Below are positions 7,502 through 15,939 of a stretch of DNA of 64,000 bases, piece after piece. Below the pieces are notes generated by a model that was not told where the DNA came from, ran no database searches, and worked only from the letters and a program-made list of their open reading frames with translations. Each line of letters starts with the position of its first letter. The stretch's first letter is position 1. A program made the translations under genes and the position numbers. The DNA comes from Pseudomonas piscis (GTDB taxonomy: Bacteria; Pseudomonadota; Gammaproteobacteria; Pseudomonadales; Pseudomonadaceae). The stretch spans positions 62,001 through 126,000 of the forward strand of contig NZ_WHUV01000002.1 of NCBI RefSeq assembly GCF_009380155.1, written 5' to 3'.

Positions 7502-7885
7502 ATGCTGAAATCACTTCTGGTCATTGCCATGGGCGCGTCGACCGGTGCCTGGTTACGCTGGTTCCTGGGCCTCAAGCTCAATCTGTTGTTTCCGGCCATC
7601 CCCCCGGGGACCGTGGTGGCGAACATGGTCGGTGGCTACATAATTGGCCTGGCCCTGGCTTTCCTCGCGGCATCTCCTTCCTTGAGCCCTGAATGGCGGT
7701 TATTGATCATCACCGGCTTCTGTGGAGGGCTGACCACGTTCTCGACCTTTTCCGCTGAGACTGTATCCCTGCTCCAGGAGGGCAAGTTGCTGTGGGCCTT
7801 GGGTTCGGTGGCTCTGCACGTGGTGGGCTCGTTGCTGATGACGGCGGCGGGCCTGGCATCCTTCCAGTTGCTCGGTACCCGATGA
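7502..7885 (+). CDS. crcB: Fluoride efflux channel CrcB (Fluc)
   Basis: 127 residues from the ATG at 7502, which starts [20 protein letters not shown]. Four membrane helices; [14 protein letters not shown] and [15 protein letters not shown] contain the conserved Asn, the TTFS Na-site region and the Phe residues of the Fluc fluoride channel. Fluc works as an antiparallel dimer that lets fluoride leave the cell. The fluoride riboswitch immediately upstream confirms the assignment and gives its regulation. Confidence 0.96.
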   Translation: MLKSLLVIAMGASTGAWLRWFLGLKLNLLFPAIPPGTVVANMVGGYIIGLALAFLAASPSLSPEWRLLIITGFCGGLTTFSTFSAETVSLLQEGKLLWALGSVALHVVGSLLMTAAGLASFQLLGTR

Positions 7886-8275
7886 GGAATGCGGAAAAAG
7901 TGCCATTGCTTGGGCGATGAAAAGATATCTTCGAAGAGCTGGATCGTATAACTAAATGATCATGTCTCTGGATGTTTTCAGAAACATTGATTTTATTGAG
8001 ATTTGACCATTTGTTTTAATGGACTGGCCTGTTTTTTCGGAACGCAAGTACCAGCTTTCAATGGGGTTTCCAGGCGGCGATAAGGGTTTTGTTTGGTGGT
8101 GAGCTCATAGGTTTCGCAGTCGGATATTTTGCCGTTTATATCAATGCTTTGAAAAAAAATCCGAAACTCAGGTCAACTTTCAATTCGAAAAAGTCAATTG
8201 GGGTGCTTTGTAAATCGTTTTCAACTCCGTCAATTCCGTTGTCTGAAGTGTCACTGACAAGGAATGGTGTGGAAT

Positions 8276-8367
8276 GGGGCGAACAGTTCGCCGAGCACCT
8301 CAATCACATGTACGGCTTCGCCCTGTGGGATGTCCGCAAACAGGAACAGCTGGCTTGCCGAGTATGA
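8276..8367 (+). pseudogene. Remnant of asparagine synthase (glutamine amidotransferase part)
   Basis: About 30 residues, from GVEWGEQFAEHLNHMYGFAL to WDVRKQEQLACRV, resemble the NGMFAFALWD..R..LLLARDR stretch near the end of the glutaminase domain of AsnB-type enzymes. Nothing else of the enzyme is present. The AT-rich sequence upstream (7920-8270) carries no gene. It reads as a decayed or transferred fragment. Confidence 0.5.
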
Positions 8368-8398
8368 TGTTTCCGTGGATATCAAGCGTAGGAAATAC

Positions 8399-8437
8399 GA
8401 ACCCACCCGCGCCGCGCCGGTAGCGCGGGTGGGGTTC
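8399..8437. terminator. GC-rich hairpin, possible bidirectional terminator
   Basis: GAACCCACCCGCGC (8399-8412) pairs with GCGCGGGTGGGGTTC (8423-8437), with one bulge. It lies 35 bases before the MFS start. No long T-run follows, so it may be a terminator of weak type or an attenuator in the MFS leader. Confidence 0.45.
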
Positions 8438-8472
8438 GATGATTCGGTAGCAGACAGGGATGGGTATTACCG

Positions 8473-9654
8473 ATGGTCGACACGGCTTTGCGAATATGGT
8501 GTGCAGTCAGCGTGCTGTGCGTGGCTTCGTTCACGATGGTCACCTCCGAGTTCGCCCCCATCGGCATGTTGTCGCAGATTTCTGCCGATCTTGACCAGGT
8601 ACCGTCCACCGTCGGCTTGACCGTGACCCTGTACGCGTGGATCGGTGCCGCCAGCGGTTTGTCGTCCAATTGGCTGAACCGCTGGATCGCCCGCAAGACG
8701 CTGCTGATCGTGTTGATGCTGGTGCTGGCGGTGTCCAACGCACTGGCGGCGTTATCCCCTGAATTCTCGATGCTGCTCGGCGCCCGGGCAGTGGGGGCCC
8801 TGGCCCACGGGGTGTTCTGGGCAACCGTGGCGGCCACCGCCGCACACATGGCGCCGGCACAGCGCATGGGCCTGGCCACCTCGATCGTGCTGGGCGGGAT
8901 CACCATCGCCACCGTCATGGGTGTGCCGTTGATCAATCTGGTGGGCCAGTACGATGGCTGGCGCACGGCGTTCGCCTGCCTGGCCCTGATGTGTGTCGCC
9001 AGCGCCGCGGCAATGGCCCTGGTGCTGCCGAGCATGCGTATTCCCTCGCTGGTCGAGGGCGGCGGTTTCGCCGTGGTCCTGCGCCGCAAGGACCTGCTGA
9101 TCACCTACGTCATCACCGGGCTGACGGCGGCCGCCCACTTTGGCGCCTATACCTTCGTCGAGCCGTTCATCGGCCAGGTACCGGGCATCACCTCCTACAT
9201 GATCGCGGTGCTGCTGTTCGCCTTTGGAGCCGCTGGTTTCCTGGGCAATCTGTTGAGCGCGCTGTTCATCGATCGCTACCTGAAGGCATTCATCCTGGTG
9301 GCGTTGCTCGGCATGGCCCTGGCCCTGGTGATCCTGGGGGGCTATGGGCCGCGGCTGGGCGTCGTCCTGGTGGTCGGCCTGCTGGTGCTCTGGGGTGTAT
9401 CGATCTCGGCGTTGTTCACCGGCTTGCAGACCTGGGTCCTGAGGATCGCCGGCGAACACACGGTGCCGGCGACCGCGATCCATACCGCAGTGCTCAACAG
9501 CGCGATCGGGGTGGGCGTGATCATTGGCGGGCAGGCCCTGGATGTGGCCGGGTTCAAGGGCGCGATGCTCTCGGCCTGCCTGGTGATCGTCCCGGCGATC
9601 GTCCTGATGATCATCTCGGGCTTGCGCTCGCGTAGCGAGCCGGTCTTTTCATGA
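8473..9654 (+). CDS. MFS transporter, DHA1-type (sugar/drug efflux-like)
   Basis: 393 residues with 12 predicted membrane helices. The N-terminal helix has SEFAPIGMLSQI, and the loop between helices 2 and 3 reads NRWIARKTLL, both typical of the AraJ/SotB/YdhP branch of the DHA1 exporters. The usual length of this branch is 390-400. The substrate cannot be told; efflux of sugars, arabinose-like compounds or drugs is known in relatives. It stands alone and is followed by a shared terminator and the prophage attachment site. Confidence 0.88.
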   Translation: MVDTALRIWCAVSVLCVASFTMVTSEFAPIGMLSQISADLDQVPSTVGLTVTLYAWIGAASGLSSNWLNRWIARKTLLIVLMLVLAVSNALAALSPEFSMLLGARAVGALAHGVFWATVAATAAHMAPAQRMGLATSIVLGGITIATVMGVPLINLVGQYDGWRTAFACLALMCVASAAAMALVLPSMRIPSLVEGGGFAVVLRRKDLLITYVITGLTAAAHFGAYTFVEPFIGQVPGITSYMIAVLLFAFGAAGFLGNLLSALFIDRYLKAFILVALLGMALALVILGGYGPRLGVVLVVGLLVLWGVSISALFTGLQTWVLRIAGEHTVPATAIHTAVLNSAIGVGVIIGGQALDVAGFKGAMLSACLVIVPAIVLMIISGLRSRSEPVFS

Positions 9655-9711
9655 GGGGCCGAGCGATAGTCATTGCGAAGCAGCTTCGAAAATTGCGGAG
9701 CAGAAAGCACA

Positions 9712-9748
9712 AAGGCTTGCCTGGGAGTTCCCGGCAAGCCTTCGTTTT
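9712..9748. terminator. Intrinsic terminator at host side of attL
   Basis: AAGGCTTGCC (9712-9721) pairs with GGCAAGCCTT (9733-9742) and is followed by CGTTTTAT. In the plus direction it ends the MFS transcript. In the minus direction it was the original terminator of tRNA-Leu before the prophage separated the two. Confidence 0.8.
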
Positions 9749-9809
9749 ATATGGTGCCCGAAGCCGGAATCGAACCGGCACGCCCTTACGAGCGGGGGAT
9801 TTTAAGTCC
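9746..9809. repeat. attL: 64-bp tRNA-derived attachment repeat
   Basis: Starts TTTATATGGTGCCCGAAGCC and ends with ATTTTAAGTCC. It is identical to 50795-50858. This copy holds the displaced original 3' end of tRNA-Leu, not a functional tRNA, since the sequence after 9809 is phage DNA. Confidence 0.95.
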
Positions 9810-9927
9810 GCATATTTTTACTTATAGATCAGTAGCTTAAGTAAATATTAGATCCGCAAATGTGCGGAAAGCGCGCCCCTGTAGGCCTTGTTCTGTAAGG
9901 GCTTAATTTTTTTTGCGGAACGAGTTT

Positions 9928-10962
9928 CTACTTTGTCGGAAGCACCTTTAGGCCTTTTCTTCGGCGGATGTACTGCTCTGTCATCACGACCGTGGTATGC
10001 CCTAGTTGATCGCGCGCATCGCGAATGCTGCCGGTTGATTCCTCCTTATCTGTAGCCGCTTTGGCGCGGAGATCGCGCATTTGAAAAGCGGATTTTTCTA
10101 TACCTGCCTGCAATCGGGCAGCATCAAATCTCCCTCTCAGCATGCTGGTCGTCATTGGCTGGCCATTGCCCATCACCACCAGCCTAGTCGACCGGATCTT
10201 GTGACCCTTTTTCCGCTCCATGATCCTGTCGATAACCGCCTTCAACTCCCCAACAATCTCGATCCTTCTTTTTGCGTTGGTCTTGCCCTGCTGCACGAGG
10301 AGCTGTCCATTGACTATATGGCGCTCGTCCATTTTTAGCGTGTCAGCGATGCGCTGTGCGGTCAGGTAAAAGAGATCAAGGGCATCCCTCAAGGGCTGAT
10401 CCGCATGCTGATAGACCGCAGCCAGCATTTCATCCTCTACATACGTGTCGCGACCGCTCTCTTTGTTCCCCTTTACCCCGGCGCAGGGGTTTGCGAGAGA
10501 TGTATAGCCGACCTGGCGAGCGAAGTTCCAGATTGCGCTTAGAAGCGCCTTTTCGCGATTCGCCCTGACCTTTGCGGTTCGGGAGCGGTAACGCAGGTAC
10601 TGGACAACGTGCTTCGGCTCAATTGCATCCAAAGGCCCAGGAGGGTCGTTGAAGAAGGAGAGCAACTGCTTTAGCTCCCTGGCGTTGTCCCGTTGCGTGG
10701 CTTGTGATTTGGTCGGTACCACCTCTTCCATATACTTGTTCGCCACATACTCAAATGTCAGTGCCTCGGCTACTAGCGCGCTGGAAGCTCTGGTCTTCTC
10801 GAGTCTGGCGTATTCAACTATGGCGATCCCATAGTCCGATCCCAGCGGGATTTCTTTGCGCGGCTTATCGCCTGGGTCGTAGTAGTAATAGATTTTTCCG
10901 CCCGGCCTGATGCGCTGCCGAAAGCGAGGAATGCTTCCTGGCTTTGTAGGTTTTCTTCCCAT
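9928..10962 (-). CDS. int: Prophage integrase, tyrosine recombinase
   Basis: 344 residues. N-terminal arm-binding region to about residue 60 (RIRPGGKIYYYYD), core-binding domain about 70-160, catalytic domain about 170-340. Catalytic residues: Arg204 (TAQRIAD), Lys227 (QGKTNAKRR), Arg299 (RDLRAKAATD), His322 (LGHTT) and Tyr331 (EQYIRRR). The box II His is replaced by Arg296, a tolerated variant among phage integrases. It lies 118 bases from attL and should catalyse integration into tRNA-Leu. The next gene upstream ends one base before its start codon. Confidence 0.95.
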   Translation of the reverse strand: MGRKPTKPGSIPRFRQRIRPGGKIYYYYDPGDKPRKEIPLGSDYGIAIVEYARLEKTRASSALVAEALTFEYVANKYMEEVVPTKSQATQRDNARELKQLLSFFNDPPGPLDAIEPKHVVQYLRYRSRTAKVRANREKALLSAIWNFARQVGYTSLANPCAGVKGNKESGRDTYVEDEMLAAVYQHADQPLRDALDLFYLTAQRIADTLKMDERHIVNGQLLVQQGKTNAKRRIEIVGELKAVIDRIMERKKGHKIRSTRLVVMGNGQPMTTSMLRGRFDAARLQAGIEKSAFQMRDLRAKAATDKEESTGSIRDARDQLGHTTVVMTEQYIRRRKGLKVLPTK

Positions 10963-11175
10963 CTAGATTGCCTTTCTTGGCTGCCATCCGGTCGCTTCTT
11001 CTTTGGGAAAAGCTGGCCCAGCGATCAGCACCGCTGATATCACGCACGGCCAGCCGTTCCTCTTGATTGTGTGCCTGATTCCATTCCTGGACAGCACCTG
11101 GATTTGACCGGCCTTCGTTCTGGCGCCGGTCAGTTCACATACTTCTTCATGAGTCAGGAATTGGATGCTATCCAT
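10963..11175 (-). CDS. DUF4224 domain-containing protein, possible excisionase role
   Basis: 70 residues. FLTHEEVCELTGARTKAGQI followed by QVLSRNGIRHTIKRNGWPCV matches DUF4224, a short helix-turn-helix-like phage family often found directly beside integrases. Its stop codon abuts the integrase start, so the two are co-translated. A role as recombination directionality factor is inferred from this position only. The 296 bases upstream (11176-11471) hold no gene that I can support. Confidence 0.8.
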   Translation of the reverse strand: MDSIQFLTHEEVCELTGARTKAGQIQVLSRNGIRHTIKRNGWPCVISAVLIAGPAFPKEEATGWQPRKAI

Positions 11176-11471
11176 GCTGCCTCCTCAGTGCGCAATGCAT
11201 ACGGGTTCTCCGTGCCGCACCTGGCGGCTTTCAGGATTGTTCAGAATTACTCCCGGGACAGACGTGATGGCTCTCGGTAGAGTCGGCATCGCTCGCCCGG
11301 TCGGGGTACTTCAAATGGATTGTTGAACGGCCTACACCGGCCGGAGCGGGCGCCAAATTGCTGATTCGGAATGGCCTTATTGCCGCCGGCGTTGCGCCGG
11401 GGCACTGTGTGGGTGTTCGCCCGGTTCGTTGTCCTGGCTTGTCAGCCGACCTAAATCGAGCTGGGCGGACT

Positions 11472-12236
11472 TCAAGCTCTGGCGATGATGTCGGCTTCGG
11501 CCAGCTCGCAGAAGAAGGAGCACGAGGGAATCTTCTCGTTGCGGCGAACTGGGCCATCCCCTAGCTCGCGTAGAGAAAAGCGCACGTTGGTGGTGCGATT
11601 GCGGAACAGGTAGGAGCCTTCGCCTAAGTCGTCCTGAATTGCGCACAGCGCCTCGAACTGCTCCGGGAAGTCCTGGCGGATCGCCCTGAAGTATCCTTCG
11701 CCGCCCTTCACGCAACCGATACAATTGGCATTTTCATAGCCCAGACGGTACATCAGCGGCAGCTCGATGCCTGCGCGGAGCAGGATGGCCTTGCAATCAT
11801 CTTTGCCCAGGCCTCGGTCAATGAGGGGGGCGATCACAGGCCGGTCGGGGTTGCGCTCCCGAAAGTCCTCCAGGCGATCTGCTTCCTCAGCGGTGTAGCC
11901 GAACACCATCACATCCCCCGGCTGCTTCCATGAGTCGAGCAGACGACGTTTAAGGATCTTGGTGCATGGCGCTCCGGTACGGCCTTTCATGTAGCGCTCG
12001 CGACGAAACACCTCCAAGGCATCAGCGCCGTACTTCTCGTCGCGTAGTACTGTGATAGGTCGACCGAACCAGGTTTCACAGTCCCGGGCGAAGCGGCGGT
12101 TGTCATCGTGTTCGTTGGCCAGGAAGGCGTTGACGATTTGCACGTCGTGGGTTTCCCCGTATTCGGTCAGGGCCAGCTTGGTGGCCACCGCCGAGGCGGC
12201 GCCGCAACTGAACTGGCAAACGATGCGTGACGTCAT
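11472..12236 (-). CDS. Phage PP-loop protein of the PAPS-reductase family
   Basis: 254 residues. The PP-loop is VCQFSCGAASAVATKLAL near the N-terminus, a variant of the SGGxxS nucleotide-binding loop of adenylyl-transferring enzymes. Three cysteine clusters follow: APCTKILKRR, NCIGCVKGGEGYF and SCSFFC, which could bind a metal or an iron-sulfur centre. The family includes PAPS reductase and DndC, the sulfur-activating subunit of DNA phosphorothioation. In phages its real function is unproven. It begins inside the stop of a 19-residue frame (ATGA overlap). Confidence 0.75.
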   Translation of the reverse strand: MTSRIVCQFSCGAASAVATKLALTEYGETHDVQIVNAFLANEHDDNRRFARDCETWFGRPITVLRDEKYGADALEVFRRERYMKGRTGAPCTKILKRRLLDSWKQPGDVMVFGYTAEEADRLEDFRERNPDRPVIAPLIDRGLGKDDCKAILLRAGIELPLMYRLGYENANCIGCVKGGEGYFRAIRQDFPEQFEALCAIQDDLGEGSYLFRNRTTNVRFSLRELGDGPVRRNEKIPSCSFFCELAEADIIARA

Positions 12237-12292
12237 GGCCTTGGCCCCCTGTAGATGTTCCAGATTGCGAAGAGCAGGGCGGGGAGGATCAT
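12233..12292 (-). CDS. 19-residue hydrophobic micro-ORF
   Basis: Reads MILPALLFAIWNIYRGPRP and stop. Its start overlaps the stop of the upstream gene (ATGA at 12289-12292) and its own stop overlaps the start of the PP-loop gene (ATGA at 12233-12236). This double overlap is the pattern of translational coupling, which is the main support for it being translated. The peptide would be a short membrane segment with a basic tail. Confidence 0.5.
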   Translation of the reverse strand: MILPALLFAIWNIYRGPRP

Positions 12293-12768
12293 GGCTGCAC
12301 CTCCTTGGCCAGGGCGCCGTCGATTGCCCTGTCCAGCGACGCCATGGCCAGGATGTCTTCGTGCTCTGCGTATCCGCAGATAATCGGAGGCATCAGGTAA
12401 TCACTATCTGGCTCAAGGTTTTCTTGGTTGTCCGGGTCACGAAGCCACCGATACCGATCGGCGTCCTTGCGCAGCGCCTCGCAGTCAGCGCGCAGGCTCT
12501 GCACTGCACGGAAGTTTGCGCTTTCACGCAGCGCCTCGATCTCGGCGAGCAGGGCCAGGATGGTGCCCGGCGTGCAGGCCAGCACAAGATCTGCGTAATC
12601 CTTGTTCTGCGACACGAACTCCGGGAATGACCGGTTCTGATGCACGTCGAACACGATGCCGTTGTCGTTGCGGATGTACAGCGCACCATGGCTGCGCATG
12701 AAGCGGAGCGGCTGGTGATCTTTGCAGGCCTCAGCTAGCGCCCTGAGGGTGTCTTTGTCGATGTTCAT
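12289..12768 (-). CDS. Ead/Ea22-like phage early protein
   Basis: 159 residues. Middle coiled-coil (about 70-105) and the DADRYRWLRDP motif that is common to Ead/Ea22-like accessory proteins of lambdoid phages. N-terminal region begins MNIDKDTLRALAEACKDH. No enzymatic motif. It sits in the leftward early operon and overlaps the next gene by four bases. Function unknown. Confidence 0.7.
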   Translation of the reverse strand: MNIDKDTLRALAEACKDHQPLRFMRSHGALYIRNDNGIVFDVHQNRSFPEFVSQNKDYADLVLACTPGTILALLAEIEALRESANFRAVQSLRADCEALRKDADRYRWLRDPDNQENLEPDSDYLMPPIICGYAEHEDILAMASLDRAIDGALAKEVQP

Positions 12769-12827
12769 GGCATAGCTCCGCCATTCCGCTTTGCGGCTGG
12801 CTTGAAATTGGGGAAGGGGTAGAGGGG

Positions 12828-13733
12828 TTACTGCTGGGGAGTGGTGGGCAGCGGCTGCCAGTGGGTGGGTTCGTCGTCTTCACAGAAGCCGCCATCCCAG
12901 GATGCCCAATGCGCACCAGAGTCATACTCGACTTGGCCGAGATAGTCGCCTCGACTGCTGAATTCAGCTTCGGACTTGCTCCACTCGATCCAGGCGCCGA
13001 CAGTTACGCGGTCACCTTTGCGCAGAATGATCTCGGTTTCATCCTTCGGCGCTGTCTCGATTGGCTGCCACTTCTCCGGCAGCACCACCGCAGCCGGTGT
13101 GGGCTGCTTCTTCAGCTTCATCAGCGCATCAGTGACGTTGCCAAATCCCATGTCGCGGGCCAGTTGCCACACTTCATCGTAGAGCTCGGCCTTGTACTTG
13201 TCGGAGTTGGTTCCGGTGTCGAGCTGAGCGCCTGGATTGGTGTACAGCGCGCGCAACTCGTACTCCTCCGGCATGGACTGGAAATCCTCCAGTGACCCGC
13301 TGCCGACTTCCTCCCAGCAGCACGAACCATGCGTTCGGACCATGTACACCGGCTCGCCCTGGTGCTGGGCGTTGCCATGCCGCACGGTTACCGTTTCGCC
13401 CAGCTCTAGCCATGAGGGCAGATTGCCCGGCAGTTGCAGCTCAACCTGCCCCAGGCCGGGTGTGTAGGCGCATACGTGGGCAATCACTGAATGATCCTGG
13501 TGCTGCTCGGCAGGCTGGGCGAGAAGGGCGCGCAGCTCCTCGCGCTTGCGTGCTGCGTACCGGGTGACGTGCCGGCTTTCGCCGATGTCGTCCATCCACT
13601 GTTGGAGCATTTCGCGTGGGACGTTGATGAGCGGGCCAGTGCTGATCCTTGTGCGCAGTTCATCGCAGGTCTGGTCGAACTGATCGCCGCAGAACTGACC
13701 GCAGGTCGGGCAGGGAATAGGTTTGTTGCTCAT
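12828..13733 (-). CDS. Phage protein with zinc-ribbon start and DUF551-like C-terminus
   Basis: 301 residues from the ATG at 13733; it overlaps the preceding gene by four bases. It starts with CPTCGQFCG, a probable zinc knuckle. The last 90 residues (WQPIETAPKDETEIIL, then VTVGAWIEW and WASWDGGFC...THWQPLP) fit the DUF551 family of phage early proteins. The middle has no clear motif. It may be a fusion of two small early modules. Function unknown. Confidence 0.7.
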   Translation of the reverse strand: MSNKPIPCPTCGQFCGDQFDQTCDELRTRISTGPLINVPREMLQQWMDDIGESRHVTRYAARKREELRALLAQPAEQHQDHSVIAHVCAYTPGLGQVELQLPGNLPSWLELGETVTVRHGNAQHQGEPVYMVRTHGSCCWEEVGSGSLEDFQSMPEEYELRALYTNPGAQLDTGTNSDKYKAELYDEVWQLARDMGFGNVTDALMKLKKQPTPAAVVLPEKWQPIETAPKDETEIILRKGDRVTVGAWIEWSKSEAEFSSRGDYLGQVEYDSGAHWASWDGGFCEDDEPTHWQPLPTTPQQ

Positions 13734-13945
13734 AGTTTGACCTCCAGGACTGCCACGCCTGCCGGTGTGATGACCCACTTATGGTCTCGGTAATAGCTGC
13801 CCGGAACCTCGGTCCATTCATCGTCGGCTAGGCCACGATTTTTCAGCGCTTTCATGGTCGCGTTGGTGCAACTGCCGTAGTAGCCATCTGGACGCTTGTG
13901 GAGTCGCTTGAGAGTGTCGCGCATGCGATACGAGAGAGTGCTCAT
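13730..13945 (-). CDS. Small phage protein, winged-helix-like
   Basis: 71 residues: MSTLSYRMRDTLKRLHKRPD then GYYGSCTNATMKALKNRGL and KWVITPAGVAVLEVKL. The helix-helix-strand pattern with ALKNRGL and a terminal TPAG turn resembles small winged-helix proteins, but there is no firm match. Overlaps both neighbours by four bases (ATGA), so it belongs to a tightly coupled operon. Confidence 0.65.
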   Translation of the reverse strand: MSTLSYRMRDTLKRLHKRPDGYYGSCTNATMKALKNRGLADDEWTEVPGSYYRDHKWVITPAGVAVLEVKL

Positions 13946-14706
13946 GGCTTGCGCTCCAGGGCAGTGCGGGCTAATACGAGCGCATCGTCAAGATAGGCTT
14001 CGCACCAGTTGTACCCGCGCTTATTGATCTGGCTGGCCACCGGGCATGCCGCCCCGACAAATGCCCGCAGCGCTTTCAACTCTATCGGTACGTTCGGCTC
14101 GCCAAGTTCGCAATCTTCACAGCGAGCCATGATAGGTGCGTTTCCGTCACTGGCATCGCCACTGTTTCCGATCACGAACTGGCCCGTATCGCCACAGTAC
14201 TTGCACTTCGGAGTGCTTGGCTTGCCACCGTCAAACGCCTCCCCACATTCCGGGCAGCCCGCTTTATTGGCATAGCTGTGCGCGCATTCCTCACTCGGCT
14301 CTGCGCTGGCGGATAGGGCGGCGTTGATCTTCGGCAGCAGGTCGTGCGCCGGATCTGGGGTTTCTGGGTCAGGCATCGTGATGTAGCCCAGGTCAACGCC
14401 ATTGACGATGAACTCGCGAGCTAGGCGCAGCAGCGCATCCCGCTCGGCCAGCTGTCGCTTGAATTGAGCGCGATCCATGTCGTAGTTGTAATCCGACTGG
14501 GAAATCATCAGATCAAGGCGTTTGACTTCGGAGCGCAGTCCCTCGTTCTCTCGCTCCAGCCTCTGCGCCTCGTCGAACCACGACCGCCGCGACAGCTCGC
14601 GCTCGTTGTTCTCTGTTGCTGCGTCGTCCAAGGCCTGGTCTCGGGCGTTGAGATCTGACTGAAGGGCAGCTACTCGCTGCTCAAGAGTTGGGTTTCTGTG
14701 GGGCAT
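13942..14706 (-). CDS. Phage early protein with coiled coil and zinc fingers
   Basis: 254 residues. Residues about 8-95 form a long coiled coil rich in Glu, Arg and Leu. Then come two Cys pairs, GCPECGEAF and KCKYCGDTG, and a third, RCEDCELG, suggesting a zinc-binding region at about 150-200. The C-terminal part is helical. No catalytic motif. First gene of this part of the leftward operon, with a divergent plus-strand gene 56 bases away. Confidence 0.65.
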   Translation of the reverse strand: MPHRNPTLEQRVAALQSDLNARDQALDDAATENNERELSRRSWFDEAQRLERENEGLRSEVKRLDLMISQSDYNYDMDRAQFKRQLAERDALLRLAREFIVNGVDLGYITMPDPETPDPAHDLLPKINAALSASAEPSEECAHSYANKAGCPECGEAFDGGKPSTPKCKYCGDTGQFVIGNSGDASDGNAPIMARCEDCELGEPNVPIELKALRAFVGAACPVASQINKRGYNWCEAYLDDALVLARTALERKP

Positions 14707-14762
14707 GGGGATACCTCTGTCATGAACTAGACTGTTCGGGTCATTTTCAGGGAGGGCGCAGC

Positions 14763-15002
14763 ATGAAATGCATTGTGTGTGGCGGGACAGCGCAGGTTAG
14801 TGACTATCCGAAACAGGGGATATCGGTGAGCTGCGCAGAATGCGGCCGCTTCGATGTGAGCGGGTCAACACTCACGATTAAGGAAAAGAACTCCTACCAA
14901 TTCGACATCGACCAGACCCGTCACTGGCTTAACTTGCAAAGACAGCTGAGGGACGCACCACCACCTTTGATCGAGGCCATTACCGCCCGCTGGCGAGTTT
15001 GA
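14763..15002 (+). CDS. Small zinc-ribbon protein on the plus strand
   Basis: 79 residues starting MKCIVCGGTAQVSDYPKQGI, then SVSCAECGRFDVSG. The two CxxC pairs make a zinc ribbon. GGGAGGGCGC lies just before the start. It runs against the surrounding leftward genes and ends one base from the end of the methyltransferase gene, so the two converge tail to tail. A divergent promoter must lie in the 56 bases before it. Function unknown; its orientation suggests expression independent of the early operon. Confidence 0.7.
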   Translation: MKCIVCGGTAQVSDYPKQGISVSCAECGRFDVSGSTLTIKEKNSYQFDIDQTRHWLNLQRQLRDAPPPLIEAITARWRV

Positions 15003-15926
15003 TTACGCCGCCTTCAGCAGCGCCTCGATTACGCGCTGACCTGCGAGCGGCGGCACGGCGTTCCCGGCCATGTGCATGGTCAACCGGTGATTTTCCGGCC
15101 GCAGGGTGTCGGCCGGGAACGACATGGCAGCCAGTGCCTCGTTGGCGCTGAGCATCCGCATGCAGTTGCCATCGACCAAGGCCCAGCGGTCCAAAGTGGT
15201 TATGGTGCCGATCGGCCGATAGATGTCACGGCCGGTGGTGCCTGAGCCCTTGCCGTAGTAGGGCATGATGAAGCGATCGCCGAAGCGCTGACGCCCGTTG
15301 CGCACGCGGTCGAGCGTGGCCTGGGCCCGGCCAGGCTTCTCGATGGGCGACCACCGCCCGGCTTCGAAGTTGAGGAAGCTGCTCGCCGGCACATGCTCGC
15401 ATTGCTGGAGCTGAAGCTGAATCGGCGCCTTGCTCTTGGTGCAGATCAGGAACAGGCGCACCCGGTGCTGGGGCACGCCGAGATCGGCGCAGTCAACAAC
15501 GTGGGGCGCGACCTGGTAGCCAAGTCTTTGCATCGCATCGACCCAGCTCGGGTACAGGAGCCAGTTCACGAACTCCGGTACGTTCTCGACTATCCAGGCC
15601 TCCTGCTGCAAAACCTCGGCAGCAGATGGAACGGCCCAGGCTGTAGACCTGGATGCATCATGCTCAGGGTTGCCGTTTTTCTTACCGCGGGCTTTCGCGT
15701 GGCCTTGGCAGCACGGGGAGGCTATGCCGATGTCAGTTCGTGGCACTGCTGCCCAATTGGCCTGGTGCAGATCCTGGCAGACGTGCTCAGTGTCAGCGTG
15801 ATTTGCTGCGTGCCACTTCACCGCCTCGGGCCAGTGGTTTGCTGCCCAGAGGACCTGGACGCCTGCGGCGCGCGCGCCAGTGCTCCATCCGCCCATACCG
15901 GCGAACAGGTCGATTGCTGTTGTCAT
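15003..15926 (-). CDS. C5-cytosine DNA methyltransferase
   Basis: 307 residues. Motif I is AIDLFAGMGGWSTG, motif IV SPCCQGH with catalytic Cys72, motif VI ENV (114-116), motif VIII QHRVRLF, and motif X AGNAVPPLAGQRV. It transfers a methyl group from SAM to C5 of cytosine. No restriction enzyme adjoins it, so it is an orphan phage enzyme, probably protecting phage DNA from host restriction. The target-recognition region (about 180-260) is short. Confidence 0.93.
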   Translation of the reverse strand: MTTAIDLFAGMGGWSTGARAAGVQVLWAANHWPEAVKWHAANHADTEHVCQDLHQANWAAVPRTDIGIASPCCQGHAKARGKKNGNPEHDASRSTAWAVPSAAEVLQQEAWIVENVPEFVNWLLYPSWVDAMQRLGYQVAPHVVDCADLGVPQHRVRLFLICTKSKAPIQLQLQQCEHVPASSFLNFEAGRWSPIEKPGRAQATLDRVRNGRQRFGDRFIMPYYGKGSGTTGRDIYRPIGTITTLDRWALVDGNCMRMLSANEALAAMSFPADTLRPENHRLTMHMAGNAVPPLAGQRVIEALLKAA

Positions 15927-15939
15927 GGTGTTTTCCGGC

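Noticed and set aside
9751..9837. Second tRNA-Leu gene at attL
   Set aside because: Only the 3' part is present; the sequence after 9809 cannot form the acceptor 5' strand, D arm or anticodon arm.
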